A DNA stretch of 64,000 bases. It comes from Marthasterias glacialis. Lineage: Eukaryota; Echinodermata; Asteroidea; Forcipulatida; Asteriidae. The notes under the pieces are model-generated. The model searched no databases. It was not told the DNA's origin and saw only the letters and a list, made by a program, of their open reading frames with translations. Within the stretch, counting starts at the first letter, position 1. Every line of letters begins with the position of its first letter. This document shows positions 10,228-21,869 of this stretch, in pieces. The position numbers and the translations under genes are program-made. The DNA lies in assembly GCA_911728455.2 (NCBI GenBank), contig OU452235.1, forward strand, positions 11,580,634-11,644,633, read 5' to 3'.

Positions 10228-11271
10228 ATGGAGATATCTACTGATTCCACACATACATCTCAACCAATGAATAATTCTGACTATGCTGCATTCTATGTGA
10301 ACGTCATTATTGGTTCATTAGGACTGATTGGCAATGCATTTGTCTGTCTGGTCATGCTGAGATATCAAAGCGTCTTCAACTCCACAACCAATAAGCTCAT
10401 CATCCATCAATCTATTGTAGATTCTATGGGCTCTTTTGTGTTCTTACTCAGCCTTTTTCTGGTTGTATCACCACCAAGTCAAGTACCAGATAACATCTTT
10501 GGCTCGCTGTACTGTAAACTGTGGTGGTCAGAGTGGTCGCAGTACAGTATCTACTGTGTTTCTACCTACAACTTAGTTGCTATATCCATCGAAAGATACT
10601 ACGCAACATGTCAACCGGTCAGACACCGTAACATTTTCTCAAGCCAGCGGCTTAAAATGATCATGGCTGCAACCTGGCTGTTTGGCTTGATACCAATTCT
10701 ACATTTGATTCCCATAACATATAAAACCAAAGATGGATGTGACATCAGCTGGCCAAGCCGTACAGTCCAGGTTGTTGTGGGTTTATTTATCGTCTACAGC
10801 ATGACCATTGTCTTCCCAATGGTCGCCATCATATTTTCCTACACCAGAATCATCTTGGTGCTCCGCAAGCGGTCACAGGCCAGGGTTGATGACAACAACC
10901 AAGACGCAAGAAACATGTTGACTAGAGCCAACAAAAATGTTACGATGACCTTATTTGTGGTGGCAATATTCTTTGCCATCTGTTGGACACCAATTAGTAC
11001 CAGCTACATGCTGTACAATACTGGCCTGAGTGATAACTTTGCCAACGCTACTCTGAATGCCATCGTGGTCTTGAATCTTTGCATCAATCCATTCATCTAT
11101 TGCTTCACCTATGAACGCTTTCAGAAACAAGTCAGGAAGATGTTGTGTGGTGGACGTCAGCGCAATGCCAACCGCGTGGACACCACTAGTGGACCAACAA
11201 GGCAGGAAGCAACCGCTTCAACAATCACCGGGGGGAACATTGCTATCTTAGTACCAGCTCACAGCACTTAA
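10228..11271 (+). CDS. Receptor C: rhodopsin-like (class A) GPCR, single exon
   Basis: The gene encodes a 347-residue seven-transmembrane receptor. The frame stays open upstream to 10192, but without an ATG, so the MEIST start at 10228 is used. GNAFV, ERY, CWTP and NPFIY are present. The TM3 start is EWSQYSIYCVS and ECL2 is of the KTKDGC form, as in F. Tail type 3 (RQRNANRVDTTSG) is also shared with F. An N-terminal NNS sequon at residues 15-17 is found only in this copy. The weakened TATA box suggests altered expression (inference). Confidence 0.93.
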   Translation: MEISTDSTHTSQPMNNSDYAAFYVNVIIGSLGLIGNAFVCLVMLRYQSVFNSTTNKLIIHQSIVDSMGSFVFLLSLFLVVSPPSQVPDNIFGSLYCKLWWSEWSQYSIYCVSTYNLVAISIERYYATCQPVRHRNIFSSQRLKMIMAATWLFGLIPILHLIPITYKTKDGCDISWPSRTVQVVVGLFIVYSMTIVFPMVAIIFSYTRIILVLRKRSQARVDDNNQDARNMLTRANKNVTMTLFVVAIFFAICWTPISTSYMLYNTGLSDNFANATLNAIVVLNLCINPFIYCFTYERFQKQVRKMLCGGRQRNANRVDTTSGPTRQEATASTITGGNIAILVPAHST

Positions 11272-12980
11272 TCACGTGACTGCAGGTGGCGTGTTAACGG
11301 ACACACAAACAAAGGCCTTGATAAATGCATTTTAAAAATGTCTATGGGATGCTTTCAACAGAGGTGTATACTGTACACGCTGGAACTGTTTACTTGATAA
11401 AGGTCAACTGTAGGTGTTATGTAAACACGCCCAGTCATTCCAATGTGTAGCATGCACTGTTCATGCACCGACTGTGTTGTTTGCGCTATACAAAGAGGTA
11501 CAAAAGGTACTGGAATTCATGCTCAAAATCTCCCTTTTACACTAAGTCTAGATCTTCGTCATTTTGTCGGACAAATGAGGTTAACGAGATATCGATAGAC
11601 TGCCATCTTTGTTTTCTATAGACAGATCCATTAAGCCCCGCCTACCTTAGCAACTGCCTAGCAACAGCACATGGCGTGACTTTCTTGCCACTATCGCAGT
11701 GGTGGTTCGGTTGCAAACACACACACGTATTGGATACACACACAGACATGGTTATCATGAAGGGTATGGATTTAGTTTCGTGGCCTTTTGAGCAGTGTCT
11801 TGAGTCCAAAGAATAATGTAGACAGAAACACTGTTCAACCACTTTTACAGGACTGTACAAGGGCCACTGCTGTGAGATTTGCACTACCAGAAATACGGAA
11901 AATTTTTAAACAAAATAAAGGTTAGTACAGTTGTGTGGGCTCTTGTGTGTCAGAACAATGGTGGTGGTTTGTTTACTTTTCTAATGGGATTTCTAACGTG
12001 TCAGACTTTTGTCGGACTTTCACTGGCGTTGCCAAGGCTGTGATTGGTCAATATGTTAGTAGGCAGGGTTTAATGGATCAGTCTATTGTACTCAGCATGG
12101 GAGTAAGTCTGATATCCCAGCATGCCAAGACTGATTATCCACCATGGCTTACGGATTCACAGTAAACACAAACCACATTTTTCCAAATGAGAACAAGAAA
12201 CCCCAGTGCATTTTATCTGAACTGTTGTTGTCTTTACATGGTTTGCTCAAGTCATTCCACTGCTGAACTGAGATTTTGCTGTAATCTGTTAATGTTACAA
12301 ATATGTAGTATCATCAGTAATTAAAAAGGTGTCTGATTGTGCCCCTTTTTAAAACTGTGGCTTTGGTTTAGGCTTCGGCTTTGGCTGTGTCAGTAATTTA
12401 AAGTCGTACACTTTCGGTACCAAGCTTCAAGCAGGTGAACTGTGCCTAAGCTGCAGCCAAAATTGAAGCCAGGGTTTCTTAAAGGCCTTGGTGCAGTTAC
12501 ACAAGATGGTTGCCAGGCATTCTATTAAAAAGCGTGTTGGTAGAATGTATCCTTCTATTTAAGCACAATTATGTAGCACCTTTTATGTGCAGGAGAGTGT
12601 AGACCAATGAAGCACAGGCAAGGTTGAAAGCACTGGTCTCGACACGGACTTGACTAGTACACACGTATACAAACTAGTAGGCAGCCAGTTAACCAGTCTA
12701 GGGAACATTTTGATACATTTTGATACATTTTGAACATTTTGACTGTTCACTGTCACTGTTTATTGGTTCTCATTTGGGACTTTTTTAAAGAATTGTTTCA
12801 GTGGTGTGTAGTTTGAACTATACGCTGGTCCAGCTTTAGGTTTGATATTTTTCATCATTTTTAGGCTCTTTTAATTATTTCATCCTTTCTTTAACGTTTG
12901 TGCTGTTTTAAATTGTACAGCGCCTAGACATCAAGTTATGGACATAAGGCACTTTATAAGAATATTATTATTATTATTAT
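11272..12980. repeat. C/F-type 3' flank
   Basis: No gene seen. It matches 22914-24130 after receptor F, apart from the MITE at 11619-12085. A block at 12355-12490 rich in GGCTTTGGCT and GAAGCC steps also occurs after F (about 23515) and, changed, in an XRN1 intron (about 32170-32310). The end, 12880-12979, resembles a LINE 3' tail: GTACAGCGCC, then GGCACTTTATAAGAA, then (ATT)n. Confidence 0.7.
11619..12085. mobile_element. MITE-like element, terminal repeats TAGACnGATCCATTAA
   Basis: An element of about 467 bases has inverted ends, TAGACAGATCCATTAAGCCC on the left and TTAATGGATCAGTCTA on the right. A second copy in the opposite orientation lies at 61739-62182. The paralogous flank after F reads TTTTCTATTGTA at about 23250-23260 with no element. 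There is no open frame of note. Confidence 0.85.
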
Positions 12981-13253
12981 AAGTGGGGTAGAGGTTAATT
13001 AATTTGTTTTTTACAAGTTTCATCAAAGCAATAACCTTGGCAGTTTAATCAAATGACTGTTCCGTGTTGCATGAGATAGATTGTGCCCTGCTTTGAGTTC
13101 GTTCAACCATGGTGTCAACATTATTTTCTTCTTTTCTATTACCAAATGGTAAAAGACTTTCTGTTATATAAAAAGGGGACAGATATTTCAGCCAGAACTG
13201 ACTGAAAACTGTACACAGTTAGCAAGACTGAGATACTTGACACTCTACACATT
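12981..13253 (+). promoter_or_regulatory. Beta-type promoter region of receptor D
   Basis: TATATAAA is at 13165-13172, with AAGGGGACAG and CAGCCAGAACTGACTGAAAA behind it and the start codon 89 bases after the box. Of the long beta flank seen before C and F, only the last 250 bases are present here. They are joined directly to the LINE-like tail of the previous flank. Confidence 0.65.
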
Positions 13254-14312
13254 ATGGAGATATCTACTGTTTCTACCGATACATCTCAGCCAATGGATAA
13301 TTCTGACTACGCTGCATTCTATGTCAACATCATTATTGGTTCATTAGGACTGACTGGCAATGCATTTGTCTGTCTGGTCATGCTGAGATATCAAAGCATC
13401 TTCAACTCCACAACCAATAAGTTCATCATCCATCAATCTATTGTGGATTTTCTGGGCTCTTTTGTGTTCTTACTCAGCCTTTTTCTGGTTGTATCACCAC
13501 CGAGTCAAATACCAGATAACATATCTGGCTTGCTGTACTGTAAACTGTGGTGGTCAGAGTGGTTGCAGTACAATATCTACACTGTTTCTACCTACAACCT
13601 GGTAGCCATATCTACAGAGCGATACTTTGCAATCTGTCAACCAGTTAGACACCGTAACATGTTCTCAAGCCGTCGACTCATGATGATTATGGCTGCAGCC
13701 TGGGTATGCGGCTGGCTTCCGCAGTCTTACCTACTCCTCATTATACACAACATCAATGGAGTTTGTGAAGTTATCTGGCCAAGCCGTACAGTCCAGGTTG
13801 TTGTGGTTGTATTTATAATCTACAGCATTGTCATCTTCATCCCAATAGGTGTCCTCATATTTTCCTACACAAAAATCATCTTGGTGCTCCGCAAACGTTC
13901 TAGAGCCAGGGTTGATGACAACAACCAAGATGCAAGAAACATGTTGACTAGAGCCAACAAAAACGTTACGATGACCTTATTTGTGGTGGCAATATTCTAT
14001 GCCATCTGTTGGACACCAATTAGTACCAGCTACATGCTGTACAACATTGGCCTGAGCGATAACTTTGCCAACGCTACTCTGAATGCCATCGTGGTCTTGA
14101 ACTTCTGCGTCAATCCATTCATCTATTGCTTCACCTATGAACGCTTTCGGAAACAAGTCAAGGAGATGGTGTGTGGTGGACATCACCACCATGTCAACCG
14201 TGTGGACGACATTAATGGATCAACAAGGCGGGAAGCAAATGCACAACAAACTGTACAAGTGAGTGCCATAGCATCAGCTATTAATTTAACAGACAATCCT
14301 GCTGAACCCTAA
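13254..14312 (+). CDS. Receptor D: rhodopsin-like (class A) GPCR, single exon
   Basis: The gene encodes a 352-residue seven-transmembrane receptor. Positions are Asn36 in GNAFV, Asp65 in TM2, Cys96 and Cys171 as the likely disulfide, Arg123 in ERY, Trp150 in TM4, Trp253 in CWTP, and Asn287 to Tyr291 in NPFIY. Cys96 to Arg123 is 27 residues, two more than is usual in class A. The TM3-ECL2 segment is the B/E form, but tail type 1 is the A form, so D is a mosaic of the two. The promoter is beta-type. Confidence 0.93.
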   Translation: MEISTVSTDTSQPMDNSDYAAFYVNIIIGSLGLTGNAFVCLVMLRYQSIFNSTTNKFIIHQSIVDFLGSFVFLLSLFLVVSPPSQIPDNISGLLYCKLWWSEWLQYNIYTVSTYNLVAISTERYFAICQPVRHRNMFSSRRLMMIMAAAWVCGWLPQSYLLLIIHNINGVCEVIWPSRTVQVVVVVFIIYSIVIFIPIGVLIFSYTKIILVLRKRSRARVDDNNQDARNMLTRANKNVTMTLFVVAIFYAICWTPISTSYMLYNIGLSDNFANATLNAIVVLNFCVNPFIYCFTYERFRKQVKEMVCGGHHHHVNRVDDINGSTRREANAQQTVQVSAIASAINLTDNPAEP

Positions 14313-16390
14313 AATGTCAATGTAGACTTCAATCTTTACATTATTGGTCTCATCTACTACAGTTGTAGATGACATTATTTGTGGTGGCAATCTTCTTTGA
14401 AACCTACTGGCCACCTGTCAGTAGCAACTATGCATTGCACAACGCCTTGTACAATGCTTTAAAACCTGGGGGTCACAAGACATAACAAGGTACTGCATTG
14501 GCTTAAGGATAAGACTTAGTAATAGTTCATTGAAACGAACAAACATCAGCATTATAATAATGAGTAGATTAGTGAGTGTCTTTTAATCTTTTGACTTTCA
14601 TCAAGGTCAAATTGAGGAAAACGGTGACCTGACCCTAAATGACTAGAGTCTACAGTTGACCATCTCACAATGGTATAACAAAAATTTAACTGTGCCTCCG
14701 CCCAGTATTATTTTTAAGAAACTTTTCGGAACTACGCCAGTAATTTTTGTTGTGGAGAATATCAGTCATACTGAAACCCTGACTAAATAAAGTAAAGACA
14801 AGAAACGTTCTCATAAAATGTACCAGGAATTTTTGTTCTCTTTAGAGAAAATATGGAATATCTTCACAGTGAATCAGCCAAACATTGACCGTAAGCCACA
14901 GCTGACAATCGGCCATGGTATGCTAGAAACTAGGACCTCCCATTAGCTGAATACAATAACAAACAATGGTGGCAGCCTATCGATCTCTTGTAATCCTCGT
15001 TTGTACAACGAAAGGACAAAGGTTTGGAACCACGGATGTCACAATAACTCCCCCCCCCCCAAGAAAAAGGGAGATTTGGAGCATGAATTCCAGTACTGTT
15101 TATCCCTCTTTTAACAGGGGAATTATCCGCAGCACAGTGATTGATGCATGCCTGTGCATGCTCCACAATGGAATGTCCAGGCGTAATTATACACCAACCA
15201 ACATGACCGACCCAACCAAAGAGGATGTTCCAAACGTATTTACACGTCCACTATAATTCAGTTTTGATTTTTTTTTTGCATAATTAGATATCATCCAGTG
15301 TCAAATGGTTCAAATAGATATAAAACATGCCCTTTTCAGGTTTAAAAACCTTCATGTCAGCCATTGTTTAAAGGGTCTGTATACGTTTGGTAATGACTCT
15401 GAAAATTGATGGCAATAATAACTTACTTGGTAAGAAGTACAGCAGCTTTGGATAGTATAAATGCATTTTGAGAAACGTTTCACTTCGAAGTACTGCAGTT
15501 ATGGAAAAATATATCACTTTTTATCCCTCAAAATTTGAATCTGAGAAGCGTTATGGCCGTAACGCTTCTCAGAATGTGTATTCCAATGACGGATACTTCT
15601 TCTGAGTGAACACAACAACTCCAGATTTTTGGCGATATCTCAAAAACGCTGCCACCTTTTGAAATGAAACTTACACTGGTTAGTTTTATGGTATATATCT
15701 ACAATTATATAGCATTAAGGCAAATGTTCGGTTCCAAAAACCAAAGGTATACTTTGCCTTTAAGACCTTTTCTGATTTCAGCCACCATAAAACCCTTTGT
15801 TCTGCATGTGGGTACAAATTGGATAGGTACAATGAATACTCACAAGCAAGGATTGACCAATGATGCATTCACAGCATGTTCGGTAGGGGTCCGAACACGA
15901 GGTCAGAGGCAAAAATGGAAAACATTAACGACTCTAAGTTGTTGTTTTTTTGTGTTTTTTTTGAGAATTTGTGAGGTTACAAATGGTATTTAAAATCTTT
16001 TAAAGCTAGCAGTATATTATGTTTTCAGACAAAACCCATGTATTTGTCTGAGAAAGATAAGGAGATGACGTATAATGAAAGTCTGAATGCTTTGAGCAGT
16101 ATGCTCTGCTGCTCCAGAGTGATTATATTATGTATCATGGGATTACATATTTTAATTCAATTTCATGATAAATGCCTGTTGTTCACTGTCATAGTAGATT
16201 GCAAACAATTATAAAGAATTTGTAACAATAACCTTATTTAAAAAAAAGCCTACCATCAATTTGAGTTTTTGAGACCTCATCTTCATTTACTATTCAACAC
16301 TCAACATTCTTAGAACTTTTGCAAAAACTTCTGTCTTGTTTGTCAACAACTAACACACCACAAATTGATTGATTAAGTTGGGTTAACCGC
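14313..16390. repeat. A/D-type 3' flank after receptor D
   Basis: No gene seen. It has a decayed piece of receptor TM6-TM7 sequence at 14370-14470, then the same order of blocks as 1-1130. It carries one insertion (15368-15763) that the copy at base 755 lacks. This is the fullest of the three copies of this flank. Confidence 0.7.
15368..15763. mobile_element. MITE-like element with TTAA ends and a palindromic core
   Basis: The element starts TTAAAGGGTCTGTATACGTT and ends CCAAAGGTATACTTTGCCTTTAA; its ends are inverted relative to each other. TTAA at both ends could be a target-site duplication of piggyBac type (inference). At 15538-15571 there is a perfect hairpin with 14-base arms (TCTGAGAAGCGTTA) and a 6-base loop. 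The equivalent site near base 755 is empty. Confidence 0.7.
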
Positions 16391-17273
16391 TTTGTGACTG
16401 GTTTCTGGTCGTCTTATTTCAGACATCCTATGTTCTCAAAATCATTTTGATAAAAAAACAAGCAAACAAACAGGAATTATTTTGAACAGAAGACAACTTT
16501 AGAAATGAAGGGAAAGACCCTTTTTCCTGTTGGGCAGTGTAACCAATGTTAATGTACATGTACATGTATGTATACCATTTGTTTACACTGCACTTCTGGC
16601 TCCAAAACGTCATCACTTGTATGTTAAATACATCCTGTTGCTTACCATTGTTTCAACCAACTACATCCTTCATGGAAGGAGAGAATTATTTTATTGTAGT
16701 AAAGTTTTTAAAACATTTCCACTTTAAACATCTTCCATATCTAGGGCCTGTCACTTTCAAGTTCAAAATATAGAACAATCTGTAAAATGATACATACATG
16801 TAAAAAGGTAGTCACATACAATACACTTTGATTTGACAACAGAAGTATTATTGAACTGCAAAGTTCTCTGGAAAATTTGTCATGGTCAACTCTGGTTATT
16901 GGGTTGACCCAATAACCTTTTATTCTATTAACATCTAAAACGCTAGCTTTTTGTGCTTTTGGGGGGTTAAGAATAGGAAGTTTGAATTCGCTCTGCACTT
17001 TTAGTTGCCTAACCAAGTTATAAAACTATCCAATAAAACTATTAACTGTTAGATGCTGCTTCTTGAAAACATGTATAATTTTGTTGTACATTCTGTTTCT
17101 TGTAAACGAAAGAATTCGACATGTTAGATTGAGTACTCTTTTTATAAGCAAATGATGTATCACCCATAAGAGAACAAAGACATTTGTTCCCCCAATCCCC
17201 TACGGCCATGAATTACCAGATATCGGCTCTTTCCAATTGTCCATCTTCATTCCAAATAAATTCCAAATTAGAA

Positions 17274-18062
17274 CGTTTGAGTCATCATGGGTGATGAAGC
17301 AGGTCAAGAGATTTTCTATAGCTTTTTCAAAGCTTTAGAATTCAATCTTGCAATTAATGTCTTCCCTTTAACCTTATCAGTGTGCCGTTGTATGATGAAG
17401 AAAATAGATATCTCGAAAGAGAAAAAAAGTATATAAAAAGAGAAAAGTCTCTGCAAAGACATTAGTTCCCCCAATTCTCTACCATGTCTACGGCCGTGAA
17501 TTACAAGAAATCAGATCTTTGCAATTGTCCATCTTCATTGCAAATACCAATCCCTTGATACAGAGAATACAATTAGAACGTTTGAGTCATCATGGGTGAT
17601 GAAGCAGGTCAAGAGATTTTCTATAGCTTTTTCAAAGCTTTAGAATTCAATCTTGCAATTAATGTCTTCCCTTTAACCTTATCAGTGTGCCGTTGTATGA
17701 TGAAGAAAATAGATATCTCGAAAGAGAAAAAAAGTATATAAAAAGAGAAAAGTCTCTGCAAAGACATTAGTTCCCCCAATTCTCTACCATGTCTACGGCC
17801 GTGAATTACAAGAAATCAGATCTTTGCAATTGTCCATCTTCATTGCAAATACCAATCCCTTGATACAGAGAATACAATTAGAACGTTTGAGTCATCATGG
17901 GTGATGAAGCAGGTCAAGAGATTTTCTATAGCTTTTTCAAAAGCTTTAGAATTCAATCTTGCAATTATTGTCTTCCCTTTAACCTTATCAGTGTGCCGTT
18001 GTATGATGAAGAAAATAGATATCTTGAGAGAGAAAAATGTACATAAAAAGAGAAGAGTCTCT
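17274..18062. repeat. 305-base tandem repeat, 2 full copies plus a partial third
   Basis: Units start at 17274, 17579 and 17884, each beginning CGTTTGAGTCATCATGGG, a period of 305 bases. By eye units 1 and 2 are identical. Unit 3 runs on into the receptor leader after about 180 bases. The junction lies at CTCTGCAAAGACATT. Each unit has a TATA-like TATATAAAAAG or ACATAAAAAG followed by AGTCTCTGCA, so the promoter is present three times. Confidence 0.9.
18041..18050 (+). promoter_or_regulatory. TATA-like element, alpha-type, pseudogene E
   Basis: ACATAAAAAG is 47 bases before the former start and is followed by the shared GAGTCTCTGCAAAAA. Two further copies, reading TATATAAAAAG, are at about 17433 and 17738 in the tandem repeat. 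Confidence 0.5.
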
Positions 18063-18096
18063 GCAAAAATGTTGTTAGTTGGTAAATCTAAACAAG

Positions 18097-19151
18097 ATGG
18101 AGATATCTACTGTTTCCACCGATACATCTCAGCCAATGGATAATTCTGACTATGCTGCATTCTATGTGAACATCATTATTGGTTCACTAGGACTGATTGG
18201 CAATGCATTTGTCTGTCTGGTCATGCTAAGATATCGAAGCGTCTTCAACTCCACAACCAGTAAGCTCATCATCCATCAATCTATTGTGGATTTTCTGGGC
18301 TCTTTTGTGTTCTTAGCCTTTTTCTGGTTGTGGCACCACCAAGTCAAGTACCAGATAACACCTTTGGCTTGCTGTACTGTAAACTGTGGTGGTCAGAGTG
18401 GTTGCAGTACAATATCTACACTGTTTCTACCTACAACCTGGTTGCTATATCTATAGAACGATACTTTGCAATCTGTCAGCCAGTCAAACACCGTAACATG
18501 TTCTCAAGCCGTCGACTCATGATGATTATGGCTACAGCCTGGGTATGCGGCTGGCTTGCGCAGTCTTACCTACTCCTCATTATACACAACATCAATGGAG
18601 TTTGTGAAGTTATCTGGCCAAGCCGTACAGTCCAGGTTGTTGTGGTTGTATTTACATTCTACATCATTGTCATCTTCATTCCAATAGGTGTCCTCATATT
18701 TTCCTACACAAAAATCATCTTGGTGCTCCGTAAACGTTCTAGAGCCAGGATTGATGACAACAACCAAGATGCAAGAAACATGTTGGCTAGAGCCAACAAA
18801 AATGTTACGATGACTTTATTTGTGGTGGCAATATTCTTTGCCATCTGTTGGACACCAATTAGTACCGGCTACATGCTGTACAACATTGGCCTGAGCGATA
18901 ACTTTGTCAACGCTACTCTGAATGCCATCGTGGTCTTGAATCTTTGCATCAATCCATTCATCTATTGCTTCACTTATGAACGCTTTCAGAAACAAGTCAA
19001 GAAGATGCTGTGTGTTGGATGGAGGCACAATGTCAACCGTGTGGACGACATTCATGGATCAACAAGGCAGCAAACAAATGCACAGCAAACTGTACAAGTG
19101 AATGCTACAGTATCAGTTATTGGTTCAACAGACAATCCTTCAGAATCTTAA
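18097..19151 (+). pseudogene. Receptor E: class A GPCR gene with a 4-base deletion
   Basis: The sequence aligns end to end with receptors B and D. Where the intact copies read TTCTTACTCAGCC, this one reads TTCTTAGCC (about 18311-18319), a loss of four bases in TM2. The frame shifts, and a stop follows at 18456 after 120 residues. Downstream of the break the original frame is open to the usual stop and still encodes ERY, CWTP and NPFIY, so the loss is recent. The promoter is alpha-type, the TM3-ECL2 segment is the B/D form and the tail is type 2, as in B. A sequencing error is possible but would need four bases. Confidence 0.88.
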
Positions 19152-20395
19152 AAGTTTATTGTAGTTAAGTTGTGCAGCCTTCTACTATTTTTTCCAACCA
19201 AATCTCACACTTGCCTGATGAACAAACTTACACGTTACATGTAAGTTGAAGTCTCACTCGTAACAATTTGCTTTTAAATTTCAAGTTTCTAGTCATTTAC
19301 AATTTTAAAAAGTACACCAGAAGAATTTACTTTGCACTGTTTTAATTCCCAAGCTCTTTCATTCAAACTTTCAGAAACATCCCAAATGACATTTGTTTCA
19401 TTGTAAAAAGACCTTTATTAACATTGTTTACCATTTGGCACTGGATGTTGTGTACACACAAAATATTGGCCCAGCCAGCAAACAGGCAATGCTTAAACAC
19501 ACCATTGTGTAAAACGGGAATACCTGAACAAAGGCCACCTGGACATTCCACTACTGAACGTGCACAGAGCACACACATGCTTTATAATGCTTCATTTTAC
19601 CTGCATAAATTAGGAAACACGGTCTTAAATATTTCACAAATTTTTGACCATTATACAAGAGTAATCGTGTAATCCCCGATTCAAGACAAATATTTCTCCG
19701 GAGGATTGGCATGATTAGTATTGGTATGAACTTTATAATCAAATTTATTGAAGCATAGCTATGTATACTTTCTTTGAATCAAGATAAGGTACAGCAATGG
19801 CCATAATGGAAAAAATATATGAAATGGTATCTCTGGAAATGTGAAATAATTTTCATCTTGTTGAACGCAGAAATATAAATAATTTGAAGTTTAAGAGATT
19901 TTTCTTTAATACCATCCCTTGATTCAAATGAGATGTGATTAACTTCACAAGGAAAACATAGCCATAAAAATGAATTGTTTATACCAATTTTGTAACCTTT
20001 ACTTGGTATACAGAAGAAGCTAATGACCATTGTAGGAAATATTCCCATCCTAAATGCAGTGTTTTTAGAAAACTATGTTCAAACTACCTCCTAATTTAAT
20101 AGCTTGGTCACTTATTCAACCAGAAGGCATTTTGACTTAAACAAAACTGCAAACGAAAACAAAACAAGTAATCTCTACCAGATTGGGTAATTACTGTGTT
20201 GTAAGTGGCAGGAGTGTCATTTATGACAGACATGGTATAAATGTACATTGTATTATTATTAATTAATGTTTTGGACGACTGCACTTTTGTCAACGGAAAT
20301 GTGAAGGTGATTTTTCTGTGAGTTGAATGTAGACCAATTTGATAAGCCCTTGCGTGTAAGACGTTGACCAATCAAGACTTAAAACGCAAGCCCAT
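19152..20395. repeat. B/E-type 3' flank after pseudogene E
   Basis: No gene seen. It is nearly the same as 7880-9100, with small indels. Both copies have the same short unsupported open frames. Confidence 0.7.
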
Positions 20396-21869
20396 ACTGT
20401 GAGTCAGACACATTACAACCCCACTTCACCATTAAACAAGTTTCCTCAATATAGACACATTAGAACTCTGTTACACCATTAAACAAGTCTCCTCAATATA
20501 GACACATTAGAATTCCGTTACACCATTAAACAAGTCTCCTCCATATAGACACATTAGAACTCCATTACACCATTAAACAAGTCTCCTCCATATGGATCGC
20601 TAAGTGGTGTCTTTTGTGCGAGGCACATCACAGCAATGTCAATAGGTTTACACGCTGCCCACAGGAGCCAAAATTATGGACAATGCATTGATCTAAACTA
20701 GAGTGTACTGCTGTTCTAAAAACAAAATAGACAGATCACATAAGGTCTTTTCACACTACGAAAAAATCTCCATGTTGGGCACAGTTCAGACCTGTGTAAG
20801 TTTAGCAGACCGTTTCACACTACAACATTTCACTCCGGCAGGGACATGTATACAGGGCTTAATTTGTGTCTAAACCAAGTCTGGGTCGGGAGGTGAGTTC
20901 AGGAAATCTGACCCATGTGGAGAAAAACGCTGTTTTCCCATCGGGCAGTGTGAAAACAGTGCAAATTTGAATTGTGTTGAAAATTTCATATTGGCACATC
21001 AGAGTTCTTACACGTACCCTTATCAAAAACCGTCCAATGCATTACCAAGATTAATGTATATGGAGTGGTGCTCTGGTTTTGTGCACATAGCCACAATTAA
21101 TCTCTTAATGCATTTGCTCTGAAAATAGCGTTAATTTGTAAAAAAAAAAAAAAAAAAAAAAAGCTTTCAAGCTTATTGCGGAAACAAAAAGAGTGGCAAG
21201 ATTTTCTGGGGCCTTCAAAAGATGAAAATAATTTAAATTTCATTTATAACAAAAGTATCGCTTTTTAATCTCATTTACAACAAAGGTATCGCTTGTTAAT
21301 CTGATCTGTGTGCTCCACTATGACACAGAAACAGAAGGTGTAAAGAATTTCACAACGGGATTTGAATTTCTGTTTCCTTTGAACAATTGTGTATCAAAGT
21401 ATAGTTTTTGCTTTTAACAAGTTTCATCAAAGCAATAACCTTGGCAGTTTAATCAAACGACTGTTCGGTGATGCACAAGATAGATTGTGCCCTGCCTTGG
21501 ATTCTTTGAACCAAATGCAGTATAATCAGATGACTGATTCCGTGATGCACAACATAGATTGTGCCCTGCCTTGAATTCTTTTAACAATATGCAGTTAACT
21601 CAGATGACCGTTTCGTGATGTACAAGATAGATTGTGCCCTGCCTTGAATTCTTTAAACATTATACAGTTTAATCAGATGACTGTTCCGTGATCCACGAGA
21701 TAGATTGTGCCATAAGTTGAATTCAATCAACATTATCCACTTTCTTCTTTTCTCTTACCATGGTAAAAGACCTTCTCTTATATAAAAAGGGGATACATGT
21801 CGTTCAGCCAGAACTGACTGAAAACTTGAGACGGTGAGCAAGACTGAGATACTTGACACTCTACACATT
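20396..21869 (+). repeat. Beta-type 5' flank of receptor F
   Basis: No gene seen. It matches 9101-10227 but has four copies of the CACCATTAAACAAGT-containing unit (about 20430-20590). It also has a tandem series of 50-70-base units around GATAGATTGTGCCCTGCCTTG (about 21470-21720). The MITE copy from 20742 is truncated at about 21000. An A-run lies at 21139-21162. Confidence 0.7.
21779..21786 (+). promoter_or_regulatory. TATA box, beta-type promoter, receptor F
   Basis: TATATAAA with AAGGGGATAC and CAGCCAGAACTGACTGAAAA behind it, 91 bases before the start codon, as in B. Confidence 0.65.

Larger units (their letters stand above)
16391..18096 (+). repeat. Alpha-type 5' flank of pseudogene E
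   Basis: No gene seen. It is co-linear with 1131-2229, with an added tandem triplication at 17274-18062. The last promoter-like copy is at 18041-18050. Confidence 0.75.

Noticed and set aside
17274..18062. CRISPR-like direct repeats
   Set aside because: Units are 305 bases with no spacers; it is an ordinary tandem duplication in an animal genome.
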